Origin: Thiothrix fructosivorans | Lineage (GTDB): Bacteria; Pseudomonadota; Gammaproteobacteria; Thiotrichales; Thiotrichaceae | DNA: 64,000 bases | NCBI RefSeq assembly: GCF_017349355.1 | Contig: NZ_JAFMPM010000007.1 | Span: forward strand, 1 to 64,000 | Direction: 5' to 3' | Shown: piece by piece, positions 9,925 to 19,700 of the stretch | How the letters are laid out: every line of letters begins with the position of its first letter | How positions within the stretch are numbered: position 1 is the first letter of the stretch | The notes under the pieces: model-generated | What the model was told of the DNA's origin: nothing | What the model saw: the letters and a program-made list of their open reading frames with translations, nothing else | The model's database searches: none | Translations under genes and position numbers: made by a program

Positions 9925-11487
9925 TTGCGGTAAAGCGGGCAGGGCAAAGCCAGCGCGGGCAGCGGTAATAACACTGGCAAGATAAGCCAAGGCAGACTGT
10001 CCACGTTTGCGGCAAGTACCGATGATGCTGGCCAGCATGGCAAACGCACGGCTCCCCGTAGCACTCTTTGTGCCATGGTTGGTTTTGCGCAGGATCACCC
10101 AATGGCGCAACGCCCGCTCAGCCTCATTATTGGTCAAGGGAAGCCACGGGTGGTCAAGGATTCGGAAAATGGCATCCCAATCATTGATGAACTCTTTCGC
10201 CAGTGCCGCCGTCTTGTCATGGGCAGATACGGCATGGATCAAGCATAATGCCCTGAATTCCAGGAGTTTTGCCTGATGGCGTTGACGGATCACGTCGGTT
10301 TGCGTCCCCACCGTGCCGCCTGCTGCCCGCCAAGCGTAAATGTCGTCCTGTAATACCCTCAGCCAAGCGAGGGTGAAGTTGCCAAACGTCCGCCCGTCTT
10401 TGTCCAGTGATTCTGCCAGCCCACGGGCTTTGCGGATCAGGTGCGCCCAGCAACGCAAGCGTTTGGGGTGGTGGCGGTAAGCGGCATAGCCATCACTCAT
10501 CAGCCAGCCCCCAAAGTGGGGGCTAATCACGTTGTCGAGCATTTCAATGGTGCGCTGCCCTACGTAGAAACAAACGCTGAGGGTGGTGACGAATGTCCAT
10601 AGCCACAGGGCTTCGCCACGCTCTTTCCAAGAGGTTTCATCAATATACAGCACCCCGCCGTCAGCGGTGGCTTCTGCCAACAGCCCTTCCACCAAGGCAT
10701 CTTCCAATGGAGAAGCACTCGCGGCTGCTTCCTCAAAACATTGCTGCAACACCCCGACACTTAGGGGAATGCCCAACACCTCCCGCAACAGTTCTTGTGT
10801 GCCACGCAGTGACAAGCGTGAGCGCAGCCGTAGGTGGACAATAAGTGCCGCCAGATTGCCCCCAATCAGCCGCCACTCGCCCACATCAACCTCCGGGTAT
10901 AACGGGTCGGGAGCTTGGCGATGCGGGATATGGCGGCTCACATGACCGCAGGTGCATACGCTATCGTGAAGGTGGTGGCGGGTGGTGATGACGGTCAGTC
11001 CGGGGTTCCCATCCGTGCCAAACTGGATGTCCACACTGTCATAGGCGGTATAAATACGGGAGACAGCCGCATCCAGGGACCTGCCACAGGCTTCACATCG
11101 GCTGGGGTAATGGTGTTCGTCTGCATTGATGGGCGGATGCCATACCCGACCATAACCCGGTGCGCCGGGTTGTTTACCCGCTTTGCGTTTGGCTGGTTGG
11201 GCTGGCTTTGTGCCCGCCACAGCTTCTGGTTCCGGGGTTGGCTTTCCTCTGGCTGCACCCACCCCTTCTGTTTCGGGCAAAGCCACCGTTTTGGGTGACG
11301 TTTCCCACGGGAAACCGCTGCTGGGTGGTTTGGAGGAGTTGTTGGAGTTTTGGTTGATCTGTTCCCGCGCTTCTTTCAGGTCATGCAACAACTTGGTCGA
11401 CAGGTGCAGCAGTTCCTCCGGCGTGAGCTTGGCAAGGTACTGGCTGTTAAGCTGTTTGAGGCTGTGGTCTTTCAGTTGTTGGGTCAT
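9910..11487 (-). CDS. IS66-family transposase, intact
   Basis: This is a 525-residue DDE transposase that catalyses movement of the surrounding element. The N-terminal region has a helix-rich leader followed by SNNSSKPPSSGF and a Pro/Ala/Lys-rich linker. A zinc-binding segment follows (CEACGRSL and the CTCGHV pair), then the catalytic core with the Asp in YIDETSWK, the conserved MSDGYAAY segment (second Asp) and the Glu in TNNEAERALRHW. The order and motifs are those of IS66 TnpC. It starts at the ATG at 11487 and ends LPQGVGM inside the inverted repeat. This copy has none of the frame breaks of the left copy. Confidence 0.92.
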   Translation of the reverse strand: MTQQLKDHSLKQLNSQYLAKLTPEELLHLSTKLLHDLKEAREQINQNSNNSSKPPSSGFPWETSPKTVALPETEGVGAARGKPTPEPEAVAGTKPAQPAKRKAGKQPGAPGYGRVWHPPINADEHHYPSRCEACGRSLDAAVSRIYTAYDSVDIQFGTDGNPGLTVITTRHHLHDSVCTCGHVSRHIPHRQAPDPLYPEVDVGEWRLIGGNLAALIVHLRLRSRLSLRGTQELLREVLGIPLSVGVLQQCFEEAAASASPLEDALVEGLLAEATADGGVLYIDETSWKERGEALWLWTFVTTLSVCFYVGQRTIEMLDNVISPHFGGWLMSDGYAAYRHHPKRLRCWAHLIRKARGLAESLDKDGRTFGNFTLAWLRVLQDDIYAWRAAGGTVGTQTDVIRQRHQAKLLEFRALCLIHAVSAHDKTAALAKEFINDWDAIFRILDHPWLPLTNNEAERALRHWVILRKTNHGTKSATGSRAFAMLASIIGTCRKRGQSALAYLASVITAARAGFALPALPQGVGM

Positions 11488-11518
11488 CGGGGGAGTGTCG
11501 CAAATTTAGTGCGTTTGG

Positions 11519-11541
11519 GTAAGGGGGGACTGTTCAGTTAC
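11519..11541. repeat. IS66 terminal inverted repeat (transposase 5' side)
   Basis: This is the reverse-complement counterpart of 9902-9924, ending in TTAC at 11538-11541. It lies 32 bases upstream of the transposase start codon. Confidence 0.75.
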
Positions 11542-11589
11542 AGTTAAACAGGCTTGTATCTACGGCACTTTGCCCCTATAAATGGTGGC

Positions 11590-12648
11590 ATGACAATACG
11601 CCTGTACCCAGAACTGAACGAACGCGCCCGCCACATCCTCAAAGTGTTGGTGGAAAGCTATATCCAAGACGGACAGCCCGTCGGTTCGCGCAACCTTGCC
11701 CGTAGCAGTGGCTTGGACTTGAGCGCCGCCACCATCCGCAATGTGATGGCGGACTTGGAGGATATGGGCTATATCCGCGCCCCGCACACCTCGGCAGGGC
11801 GCATTCCCACCTCGCAAGGCTACCGTCTCTTTGTGGATGCGTTGGTGAATATCAAGCCGCTCGAACAACACGCCATGCACATCCTGCAAGGGCAGTTGAA
11901 AGCGGAACGCGACCCCGCTGCGTTAATCCAATCCGCCTCTAGTTTGCTCTCTTGTATTACCCAACTGACGGGCGTAGTGAGTTTGCCGCGTCGCAATCCT
12001 TCATCTATCCGCCAGATTGAATTCCTGAGCTTATCGAGTCGGCAAGTGCTGGCGATTTTGGTGATGAACCGCAATGAGGTACAAAACCGCATTATCCAAC
12101 TCGATGCGGATGTGAGTTCTTCGGAATTGCAACAAGCCGCCAATTTCCTCAACGAACGCCTGATTGGCAAGGATTTACAGCAAGCTCGTGCTGCCTTGCT
12201 GGAAGAAATGCGCGAACACCGCGAAGACATGAACCGCATGATGCTTTCCGCGATTGAGCTGGGCGAAAAAACTGTCGCGGATTTGGGTGATCAGAAGCAG
12301 GAAGAGGATTGCGTGATTGCGGGTGAAACCAATCTGATGGGTTACGATGACCTGTCGGATATTACCAAGCTGCGCGAATTGTTTGCCGCCTTTACCCGCA
12401 AGCGCGATATTCTGGGTTTGCTGGACAAATGCTTGCAGGCGGATGGGGTGAAAATTTTCATCGGGCGCGAATCCGGTCAGGCAGTGTTCGACGAATGCAG
12501 TTTGGTGACAGCACCGTATGAGGTCGACGGTGAGCAGTTGGGCGTACTGGGTGTGATTGGTCCCAAACGCATTCCGTATGAACGGGTGATCCCTGTTGTT
12601 GACATTACCGCGAAGTTACTGAGTTTGGCATTAAAATCACGGTACTGA
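11590..12648 (+). CDS. hrcA: Heat-inducible transcription repressor HrcA
   Basis: HrcA represses heat-shock operons by binding CIRCE operators and relies on GroEL for activity. This copy has 352 residues, the usual length. The N-terminal winged helix is clear: ERARHILKVLVESYIQDGQPVGS, then LSAATIRNVMADLEDMGYI and PHTSAGRIPTSQGYR. The middle carries the GAF-like core and the C-terminus reads FIGRESG and VIGPKRIPYERVIPVVD. The ATG at 11590 is preferred over an upstream frame extension to 11554 because MTIRLYPELNERA matches the family start. Only 48 bp separate it from the IS66 end. No CIRCE sequence or grpE/dnaK partner is visible here. Confidence 0.95.
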   Translation: MTIRLYPELNERARHILKVLVESYIQDGQPVGSRNLARSSGLDLSAATIRNVMADLEDMGYIRAPHTSAGRIPTSQGYRLFVDALVNIKPLEQHAMHILQGQLKAERDPAALIQSASSLLSCITQLTGVVSLPRRNPSSIRQIEFLSLSSRQVLAILVMNRNEVQNRIIQLDADVSSSELQQAANFLNERLIGKDLQQARAALLEEMREHREDMNRMMLSAIELGEKTVADLGDQKQEEDCVIAGETNLMGYDDLSDITKLRELFAAFTRKRDILGLLDKCLQADGVKIFIGRESGQAVFDECSLVTAPYEVDGEQLGVLGVIGPKRIPYERVIPVVDITAKLLSLALKSRY

Positions 12649-12669
12649 AGTTGCATAAAACACAATTTA

Positions 12670-12685
12670 TGTGACGATTGTCATA
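12670..12685. promoter_or_regulatory. CRP/Vfr-like site upstream of the exoprotein operon
   Basis: TGTGA-CGATTG-TCATA matches the CRP consensus TGTGA-N6-TCACA at 9 of 10 core positions and has A/T-rich flanks. It lies between hrcA and the first exoprotein gene, with a TATAAT at 12695-12700 and a TTAAAT at 12706-12711 as possible -10 boxes. The second would put the site near -40. Not tested. Confidence 0.45.
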
Positions 12686-12753
12686 AATTATTATTATAAT
12701 AAGTGGTTAAATAACAATCTAGTCAATGTATCAGCCAGTGAGGGGCTACGGCT

Positions 12754-15700
12754 ATGTTAACTTCAGTGGTAAAAATCTTGTTGCGGCTATTTGTCATCAG
12801 TCTCATGAGCCTAGGGTATGGTGTGGTTTCGCCAGCGGCTGCCGCTGTGTCGATTAAGTTGCCGGAGAATGCGTTGCCTGCTATTCCCGCGCAGCCATTA
12901 CAGCTTGTACGTCCGCAAACGGATGCAGGGGTGCGCTATGACCGTATTAGCCCTGTCGTCAATGGGCAAGCGACTTATAACCCCGCGCTGTGTAATGTTG
13001 CTGCGTACTGGTCTGCGACTCAAGTAAGTGTGGGCGGGCGGGCTATCGGTAACGGTGTAGATGTCTGCAAGGTGCAGGCGCAAACTGATGACGGTGCACT
13101 CAAATTCCTCACTAAATGGCCACTCAACAATATCCATTACCCGTTGACCCCTGCACCGGCTTGGGCGCAGTTTCGTTTTTCGATTCCGCAAGGTCATACG
13201 GCTAGCACGTTGGAATACGAATTGTCGTGGTACAAACTGTTCGGTTCTATGCCTACGCATTGCCATCCTACGGAAATCGACTCTACCACAGGGCTGTGCA
13301 AACTGGATGTGAGTACCGACTGGCAACCGGATGTACCGGCGGGCTTGTTCTTGTTGTGGGCAAAACCGGGCGATAGTCAATATACCGTCACTGGGCCACA
13401 TGACCCGATTGAGAAAATCGGCTATAGCGGTAAACAGGTGTTTCAAGCGGCTGTTCCAGAAGCCATGCGTGGCGTGGATGAAGTGATCGTGACGCTGTTG
13501 ACCTATAACCAGTACACTAAAGCGTGTGAAAAAGCTAATCCGAGTGCCTGCACCACGCACGAGAATGAAAATCTGGAACTGCATTCCGTTAGCTTGAAGA
13601 CTACCCGCGCTTTGCAGCCATTGCATCAACCCGCCCCACAACACCCACGTCTTTTGGGAAATGGTGCGGCTTGGAAAGCCTACTGGCAACCGTTTGAGTC
13701 TTTGCCTTGTGTGAACAGCGGCCTTGATGCGGATTGGGGCGTGGTCTTTAATGCCAAAAATGTCTGGGACAAAAACACCAAAGGATATGCGCCTTGTCGG
13801 GGAGGTTCACCCACTGGCTTGCAAACGTTAGCTGATGCTGCTTTCTATTTGAATCCGCCGACGGATCCCGTGTGGAATCAAGATCGTGCCTTGCGGGTAT
13901 TGTTTCTGCTGCGGCAGTTGAAGCAATGCCAAAGCGAGGGCAGCGCTTGCACGTACAGTGCTGCTGAAACCCAAGCCTTACAGGCGGCTTTTATCGCGTA
14001 TGAAATGCGGCGTTTCCCGACAGTGGTGTGGGATTGGGGCTATAAATGCTTTGATCTTGGCACAGAACCCACCATGAAATTCTGGTCGCTGTTTGTGGAT
14101 GTGTTCTGGCATGACTTAGCCGCTGCCGATAAAAAAGCCATAGATACCAAACTCGGTGCACTGGCTGATTGTTATTTACAACAATATGCAGCCAAAGATT
14201 GGTCGATTTTCAATGGCAATAACTGGACACCCGTGCTGGGCAAGGGTGCAACCTATTGGGCATTAGCTTATTACCATGAAGATCCCCGGGCGCCCGTGGT
14301 ATTGGAAAAAGTGTTGGAAAGCCTATGGTTACACCGCGATTTCTACCTGACGGATGGGGCGTATATCGAAGGCATTGTCGAATACACCAATGTTTCCTAC
14401 TCTAGCCTGCGCGAAATCAATAATCTGGTGATGCAGGGCTTTGGTGTGCCACTGGAGAGTGTGCGCTGGGAGCGTATTGCTAAAACCGCCGATTGGTATC
14501 TGGATTTTATGACACCTGACGGTAGCATGGTCGATTTCGGTGATTCTTGGGAAAAACTTGGTTGGTACACACTCGACCCGCTCCACATGCTGTTGTGGGA
14601 AGAAATGATCGGCAAAAAAGCCATTGGCACGGTTAACCTTGATGCGTGCAAGGTACAGGAGTATTTCAGCAATAAATGGTTTTCCAAAGACCTAGAAGAT
14701 CCGTGGGCAGTGCAACCGTCCATGGCACGCGATTGGATTGGGTTGGCGGCGCAATGTCAGCGCACTACCCAGAAGGGAACGCGTACCAGCCTATTTACCG
14801 AGGCGTTGACTGGTTCGCTACGTCAGTATTTGCCGGGTAGCAGTACGTTGGCACAAAAAGAGGGATTGCGTTTCAAACAAGCGGATCAAACTTATCTCGC
14901 GGTGAGTGGTGTACCCAATGATTTCCCGCACCGTGAGTTGGATTTCGGTGGGCTGATTTGGTCAGCGTATGGCAATCGTTTGTTGTACGACTTTGGTTAC
15001 GGGGATATTGCCAAAACTGCCCAAGGAAAACCGTATTTGATAAAGGATGGTACGAACGAGTTGTTTGATAATCTGCCATTGGGTGCCAATACCTTGGTGG
15101 TTGAAAATGCGACACAAACGGGTTACAGCGGCGGCAGTTACAACAATGACACCATTAACAGTAGTCAGATTTACGGTGAACGGGGGCGTTTAGCCAAAGT
15201 GAATATTGGGGGATACGACGGTCTTCACCTTGATGCACAGGCGGTGTATGGGGCGAATGATGCTGAACTGGGTTGGTTGCGTTATTTCGACCGCTGGATG
15301 TTGTCGCTGAATGATGGCAATTATTTGGTGGTGGATGCGTTTGCCGTTAAGGCTGACCGAGGCGTGGCGGATGTGCAGGAATACTGGCATACCGCTGCCG
15401 AAACCGATACGGCGACCAGTTGCAGCTTTTCTCGCCAGAATGTGGCGATGACGCTGGAGAATGCCCAAAGTTTACGGCTGACACCAGAATGTGCGCGTCT
15501 TGAGCGCAATGCTGCTTCCAGCGTGGTGGGGAGGATCAGTGCGGCGTCCTTGCAGGCGGGTGCATTCAGCCTTGAGCCACACGTCATCGCCTACCGCAAT
15601 CGTATTGGTGGCATAACTTCACGCCAGCGGGCGCGTTTTAAACCGCTGAGTCCAGTCGGTGAAGATGTACGGGTTTTCTTATTGCAAGCAGCACCGCAGG

Positions 15701-16707
15701 CAGCACAATTACAAGCCGTGAGTGTGAAGAAAATGGATTGTGGTGGAATGCCCTGTTTTGATGTGGTGATGAATGGGCAAGCGCGGCGTTTGACGTTTGC
15801 ATACGCTAATACCCAATACAGTTTGGTTAATATTCAACCCGTTGCGACCGCTTTTGAAAATCAGAATGGGGTGAAGCCAACGACTGTGGTGGAATCCAAT
15901 AGCATTCAGATCAGTGGTTTAACCAAACCCGCTGCCTTGACGATCAGTGGGGGTGAGTATCGCCTTAATGGCAGCGCTTACACCAAAGCTAAAGGCACAG
16001 TGAAAGATGGCGATACGGTTCAAGTACGGCATACGGCTTCCAGCGCCTCCAACACCACTGTTACGACGACGCTGAAAGCAGGTACGAATACTTACACCTT
16101 CAAAAGTACGACACTGGTGATGGATAGTACGCCTGACCCGATCAGTTTTGTGCCGCAAACGGGTGTGAGCTTAAGCAGTTTGGTGGAATCGGCTGTTGTC
16201 ACAGTCAGCGGCATCAATACCACGCTGGCGCTCAGTATTACGGGTGGGGAATACCGTATCAATGGTGGGGTGTATACCAAGGCTAAAGGCACGCTGCAAA
16301 ACGGGGATACGTTGCAAATTCGGCATACGGCTTCCAGCAAATCCAACACCACTGTTACGACGACGCTGAAAGCAGGTACGAATACTTACACTTTCAAAAG
16401 TACGACACTGGTGGTGGATAGTACGCCTGACCCGATCAGTTTTACGCCGCAAACGGGTGTGAGCTTAAGTAGTCTGGTGGAATCGGCTGTTGTCACAGTC
16501 AGCGGCATCAATACCACGCTGGCGCTCAGTATTACGGGTGGGGAATACCGTATCAATGGTGGGGTGTATACCAAGGCTAAAGGCACGCTGCAAAACGGGG
16601 ATACGTTGCAAGTACGGCATACGGCGGCAACCAGCTCGCGCAAATCGATAACGACAACGCTGAAACTGGGTAGTACCTCAGTTAGTTTTAAAAGCACTAC
16701 AAAATAA
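12754..16707 (+). CDS. Secreted polysaccharide lyase-like protein (heparinase II/III / chondroitinase fold) with three C-terminal repeats
   Basis: It is a 1,317-residue exoprotein with a signal peptide (residues 1-31, ending SPAAAA). Residues 35-290 form a beta-rich N-terminal domain with several Cys. Residues about 310-675 are helical and resemble an (alpha/alpha) toroid (NGNNWTPVLGKGATYWALAY, DGAYIEGIVEYTNVSY, DGSMVDFGDSW). Residues about 700-985 are a beta-sandwich of the kind following the toroid in heparinase II/III and chondroitin lyases (ELDFGGLIWSAYGNRLLYD, DRWMLSLNDGNYLVVDAF). The likely role is beta-elimination cleavage of an acidic polysaccharide, by fold resemblance only. Residues 1033-1317 are three 98-residue Ig-like repeats ending FKSTTK. 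It is the first gene of an operon, 17 bp before the next. Confidence 0.7.
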   Translation: MLTSVVKILLRLFVISLMSLGYGVVSPAAAAVSIKLPENALPAIPAQPLQLVRPQTDAGVRYDRISPVVNGQATYNPALCNVAAYWSATQVSVGGRAIGNGVDVCKVQAQTDDGALKFLTKWPLNNIHYPLTPAPAWAQFRFSIPQGHTASTLEYELSWYKLFGSMPTHCHPTEIDSTTGLCKLDVSTDWQPDVPAGLFLLWAKPGDSQYTVTGPHDPIEKIGYSGKQVFQAAVPEAMRGVDEVIVTLLTYNQYTKACEKANPSACTTHENENLELHSVSLKTTRALQPLHQPAPQHPRLLGNGAAWKAYWQPFESLPCVNSGLDADWGVVFNAKNVWDKNTKGYAPCRGGSPTGLQTLADAAFYLNPPTDPVWNQDRALRVLFLLRQLKQCQSEGSACTYSAAETQALQAAFIAYEMRRFPTVVWDWGYKCFDLGTEPTMKFWSLFVDVFWHDLAAADKKAIDTKLGALADCYLQQYAAKDWSIFNGNNWTPVLGKGATYWALAYYHEDPRAPVVLEKVLESLWLHRDFYLTDGAYIEGIVEYTNVSYSSLREINNLVMQGFGVPLESVRWERIAKTADWYLDFMTPDGSMVDFGDSWEKLGWYTLDPLHMLLWEEMIGKKAIGTVNLDACKVQEYFSNKWFSKDLEDPWAVQPSMARDWIGLAAQCQRTTQKGTRTSLFTEALTGSLRQYLPGSSTLAQKEGLRFKQADQTYLAVSGVPNDFPHRELDFGGLIWSAYGNRLLYDFGYGDIAKTAQGKPYLIKDGTNELFDNLPLGANTLVVENATQTGYSGGSYNNDTINSSQIYGERGRLAKVNIGGYDGLHLDAQAVYGANDAELGWLRYFDRWMLSLNDGNYLVVDAFAVKADRGVADVQEYWHTAAETDTATSCSFSRQNVAMTLENAQSLRLTPECARLERNAASSVVGRISAASLQAGAFSLEPHVIAYRNRIGGITSRQRARFKPLSPVGEDVRVFLLQAAPQAAQLQAVSVKKMDCGGMPCFDVVMNGQARRLTFAYANTQYSLVNIQPVATAFENQNGVKPTTVVESNSIQISGLTKPAALTISGGEYRLNGSAYTKAKGTVKDGDTVQVRHTASSASNTTVTTTLKAGTNTYTFKSTTLVMDSTPDPISFVPQTGVSLSSLVESAVVTVSGINTTLALSITGGEYRINGGVYTKAKGTLQNGDTLQIRHTASSKSNTTVTTTLKAGTNTYTFKSTTLVVDSTPDPISFTPQTGVSLSSLVESAVVTVSGINTTLALSITGGEYRINGGVYTKAKGTLQNGDTLQVRHTAATSSRKSITTTLKLGSTSVSFKSTTK
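16051..16622 (+). repeat. Near-identical tandem repeat, 294-bp period
   Basis: The units starting at 16051 and 16345 are almost identical over most of their length, so two of the three C-terminal Ig-like repeats of the lyase-like protein are a recent duplication. 294 bp is exactly one 98-residue protein repeat. The second unit diverges at about 16622, where the terminal repeat acquires its own ending. Confidence 0.85.
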
Positions 16708-16724
16708 ACGTGCCGGAGGAAAAA

Positions 16725-19700
16725 ATGCAAATCAGGTATGGTCTATGGTCAATTCTACTCTTCTGGATTCTATCGCCACTAGCGGCATGGGCAGAGGCGC
16801 TGCCCCACTACGGTGTTGGCGATATGCTGATCTATGATGGTGAAACGGGTTCTGCGCCAGTGTTGTTTGAAGATGCTGGCAATGGCAGCAACCGTTGCCT
16901 GTTCTACCTAGAATCGACCCCTAACGCAGGGCTGAATGGCAATAATGCCCTGCAACTCAAGCCTGATAAATGGCATGGCCCGGCTTACCGACTGTATTGC
17001 GGGGGCGGCTCGCGGCGTGATTTTTCTGCGCATGATATTTTGGAATTCTATTTCCGTTGTCCTGCCGGTTATAGCACCCCGCCCGTTTTCCACCTCAGTA
17101 CTTGGGATCGGAGCAGCAATACCGTGAACATCCTAGACTTTATTGAAGGGGGTGTTATCGATACGAGTTGGCGACGCGTGCAAATTCCGCTGAATAAACT
17201 GGCAACCCCCGCGTGGACACTCGGTAATGTAGAGACCCTTGCTTGGCCTACTGATGATAAGAATCGTACTTGCTATGTGGATAATATTGCCCTGCGTGAT
17301 ATTACGCGGCCTACCGTTATCACTCAGGGCGAGACGGCTCCCACGCCTGTCAGTAATCGGGTATTACGTCTGACCTTCAGCGAAGCTTATGCTGCTAGCA
17401 GTATCCGCACCTTGGCGAACTACACGCTGCATAGCACAACTGACAGTACTTACAGCAGCCCAGTACCCGCCAGCGATACGGGAATGCATTACCGTATGCA
17501 ACACTTTGACAACAGCGGCATACCCAAAAACCGTTATGACCTGTTCCTGCAATTTGCCAAGCCGTTGAAGAATGGGCAGGAATACACGCTGACCGTACAG
17601 GGTGTGCAAGACCTTTCCGACAATACGATGGCAGTAACGCAATACCGTTTTACCTACAATGACCGGCAACAATTGAATACCAATATCAAGGTGAATCAGG
17701 TCGGTTACTTGCCGGAACGCCCCAAAGTTGGTTATGTCGGTGGTTATCTGGGGGATCTCGGAGGGGGCGTTTGGGCAGTCGGCACACAGGGTAACGTTCT
17801 GTTTCATGATCCACAAAATGGCTGGCAAGCGCAGTCCACGCCTGTCACTAGCACACTGCGTGCCGTGACGGCTACCCGTGAAGATTCCGCTTGGGCAGTT
17901 GGTGATGGTGGCGTTATCTTGCACTGGAACGGGCAACAATGGACACGGGTTACTTCACCCGTCAGTACTAACCTGCTGGCAATTGCTTTCGACCCGTTGA
18001 ATCAGGGGTGGATTGTCGGTGAGGGTGGGGTTATCTTGCGCTACACCGGTAGTGCTTGGGTAACGGTGGTCAGCCCAACAGCATCCAGTTTGCGTGGTGT
18101 TTTGGCAGAAACGGGTAGTGCTGCTTGGGCAGTGGGCGACAACGGCACGATTATCCGCTGGAATGGTGTCAAGTGGGTCATGGATGACAACGTTACCAAC
18201 GTTACCCTTCACGCCGTTGGAGGCTCTAAAGCCGATGATCTCTGGGCAGTGGGGGACAATGGCACTATCCTGCAACGCCAGTATGGTCATTGGAAACCGT
18301 GGGCAGATAAACCGACGGGAACACCCCACCTGTATTCTCTCGCATGGAATCACAGTGGCGCCGTTTGGGCAGCCGGTGATAATGGCGCATTGTGGTATAA
18401 AACTGGCTTCGGCAGTAATGCCTTCACGGCACTCGCCAGTGGCAGCACCACGCATTTGCGGGCGGTGGTACGCCAAAACTCGCGTCAGTTCTGGGGCAGT
18501 GATGCCAATGGTGCATTGATTACTAACACTGGCGGCAACTGGCAAACGGCAGGCGATCTGCATAGCGGCATTAACGGCATGTTCGCCTTGCCTTATGGCG
18601 CGTTACGCCTGCCAGACGTTCTACCCAACGTCAGTATCCAGAATGCTCAGGATGGGCAAACCGTTCTGAGCGTGCCCCTGACGCTGCGTTATGCTAACTG
18701 GCATCTGTCGGGTGAAGATGTCTACCAGTTTGATTTCAGCGCCTTAACTACGGCGGGCGAATACCGTGCCTATATTCCCGGCATCGGGGTATCGGACACG
18801 TTTAAGGTTAGCAAGGATACGCTGAACTCGGTGGCTTATACCACGGCACGCGGCCTGTTCTACCAGCGTAGCGGTACAGCCTTGACCGAACCGTATGCGG
18901 AAGCCCGTTTCACCCGTCCACTCAGCCACGAATACGCTGAGAACGGGCGCAAGATTGACGGGGTTTTCGATAAATCCTTGAGCACTTCACCGCTGTACCA
19001 TAACGAATCCATTGGCGGTCTTAAGGATGTACACGGTGGTTGGCATGATGCTGGGGATTACGGCAAGTACATGCCCACTGCCGCGACTGCCCTGTGGTAT
19101 TTGCTCACCGCTTATGACATGCGCTCAGAACAGTTCCGCGATAACGCTTGGAATATCCCCGAAAGCACTAACGGTGTGCCTGATTTGCTGGATGAAGCCC
19201 GTTGGGAACTGGATTGGATTGCGCGTCTTCAGGACAGCGATGGCGGTGTTTACCACAAGGTGACGTCGGAATGCTGGTTTGGCGACATGCCGCACAAGGA
19301 AACCACACCACGTCATATCTATGCCAAAACAACCCACGACACGGCGTTAGCAGCGGCGCTGTTTGCCAGTGCAGCACGGGTCTGGAAACCCTATGATGCC
19401 ACGTTGGCAAACCGCTACCTGCAACAGGCTCGTTTGGCTTGGAGCTTTCTGCAAGCCCATCCAAGCAATACACCTGTGGGTGGCTTCAAGAATGTGGCTA
19501 ACAACTGTTCCGGTGAATACAACGATGCCGATGATTCGGACAATCGGCTGTGGGCAGCGGCAGAACTTAACCGCACGACGGGTGAAAGCGCTTTCCGGCA
19601 ATATTTTGACAACTGGTGGTCGAGCAACAGCCATACATGGGGCTGGCATGAATGGCAGCATTTTTACAAGCGGGCTTACTGGGCTTATTTACGTACTCCG

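Larger units (their letters stand above)
9902..11541 (-). mobile_element. IS66-family (ISBst12-like) insertion sequence, complete copy
   Basis: This 1,640-bp element has GTAA ends and imperfect terminal inverted repeats, and carries a single transposase gene without the tnpA/tnpB accessory genes of canonical IS66, which fits the ISBst12 subgroup. Boundaries were set by where identity with copy 1 (1-1216) stops at one end and by the matching inverted repeat at the other. The 8-bp flanks (GATTGTTT at 9894-9901 and AGTTAAAC at 11542-11549) are not duplicates, so the usual target-site duplication is absent. It truncates an outer-membrane protein gene and sits 48 bp before hrcA. Confidence 0.88.

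Noticed and set aside
12660-12754. CIRCE element near hrcA
   Set aside because: The inverted repeat seen there matches a CRP-type site, not the CIRCE consensus TTAGCACTC-N9-GAGTGCTAA.
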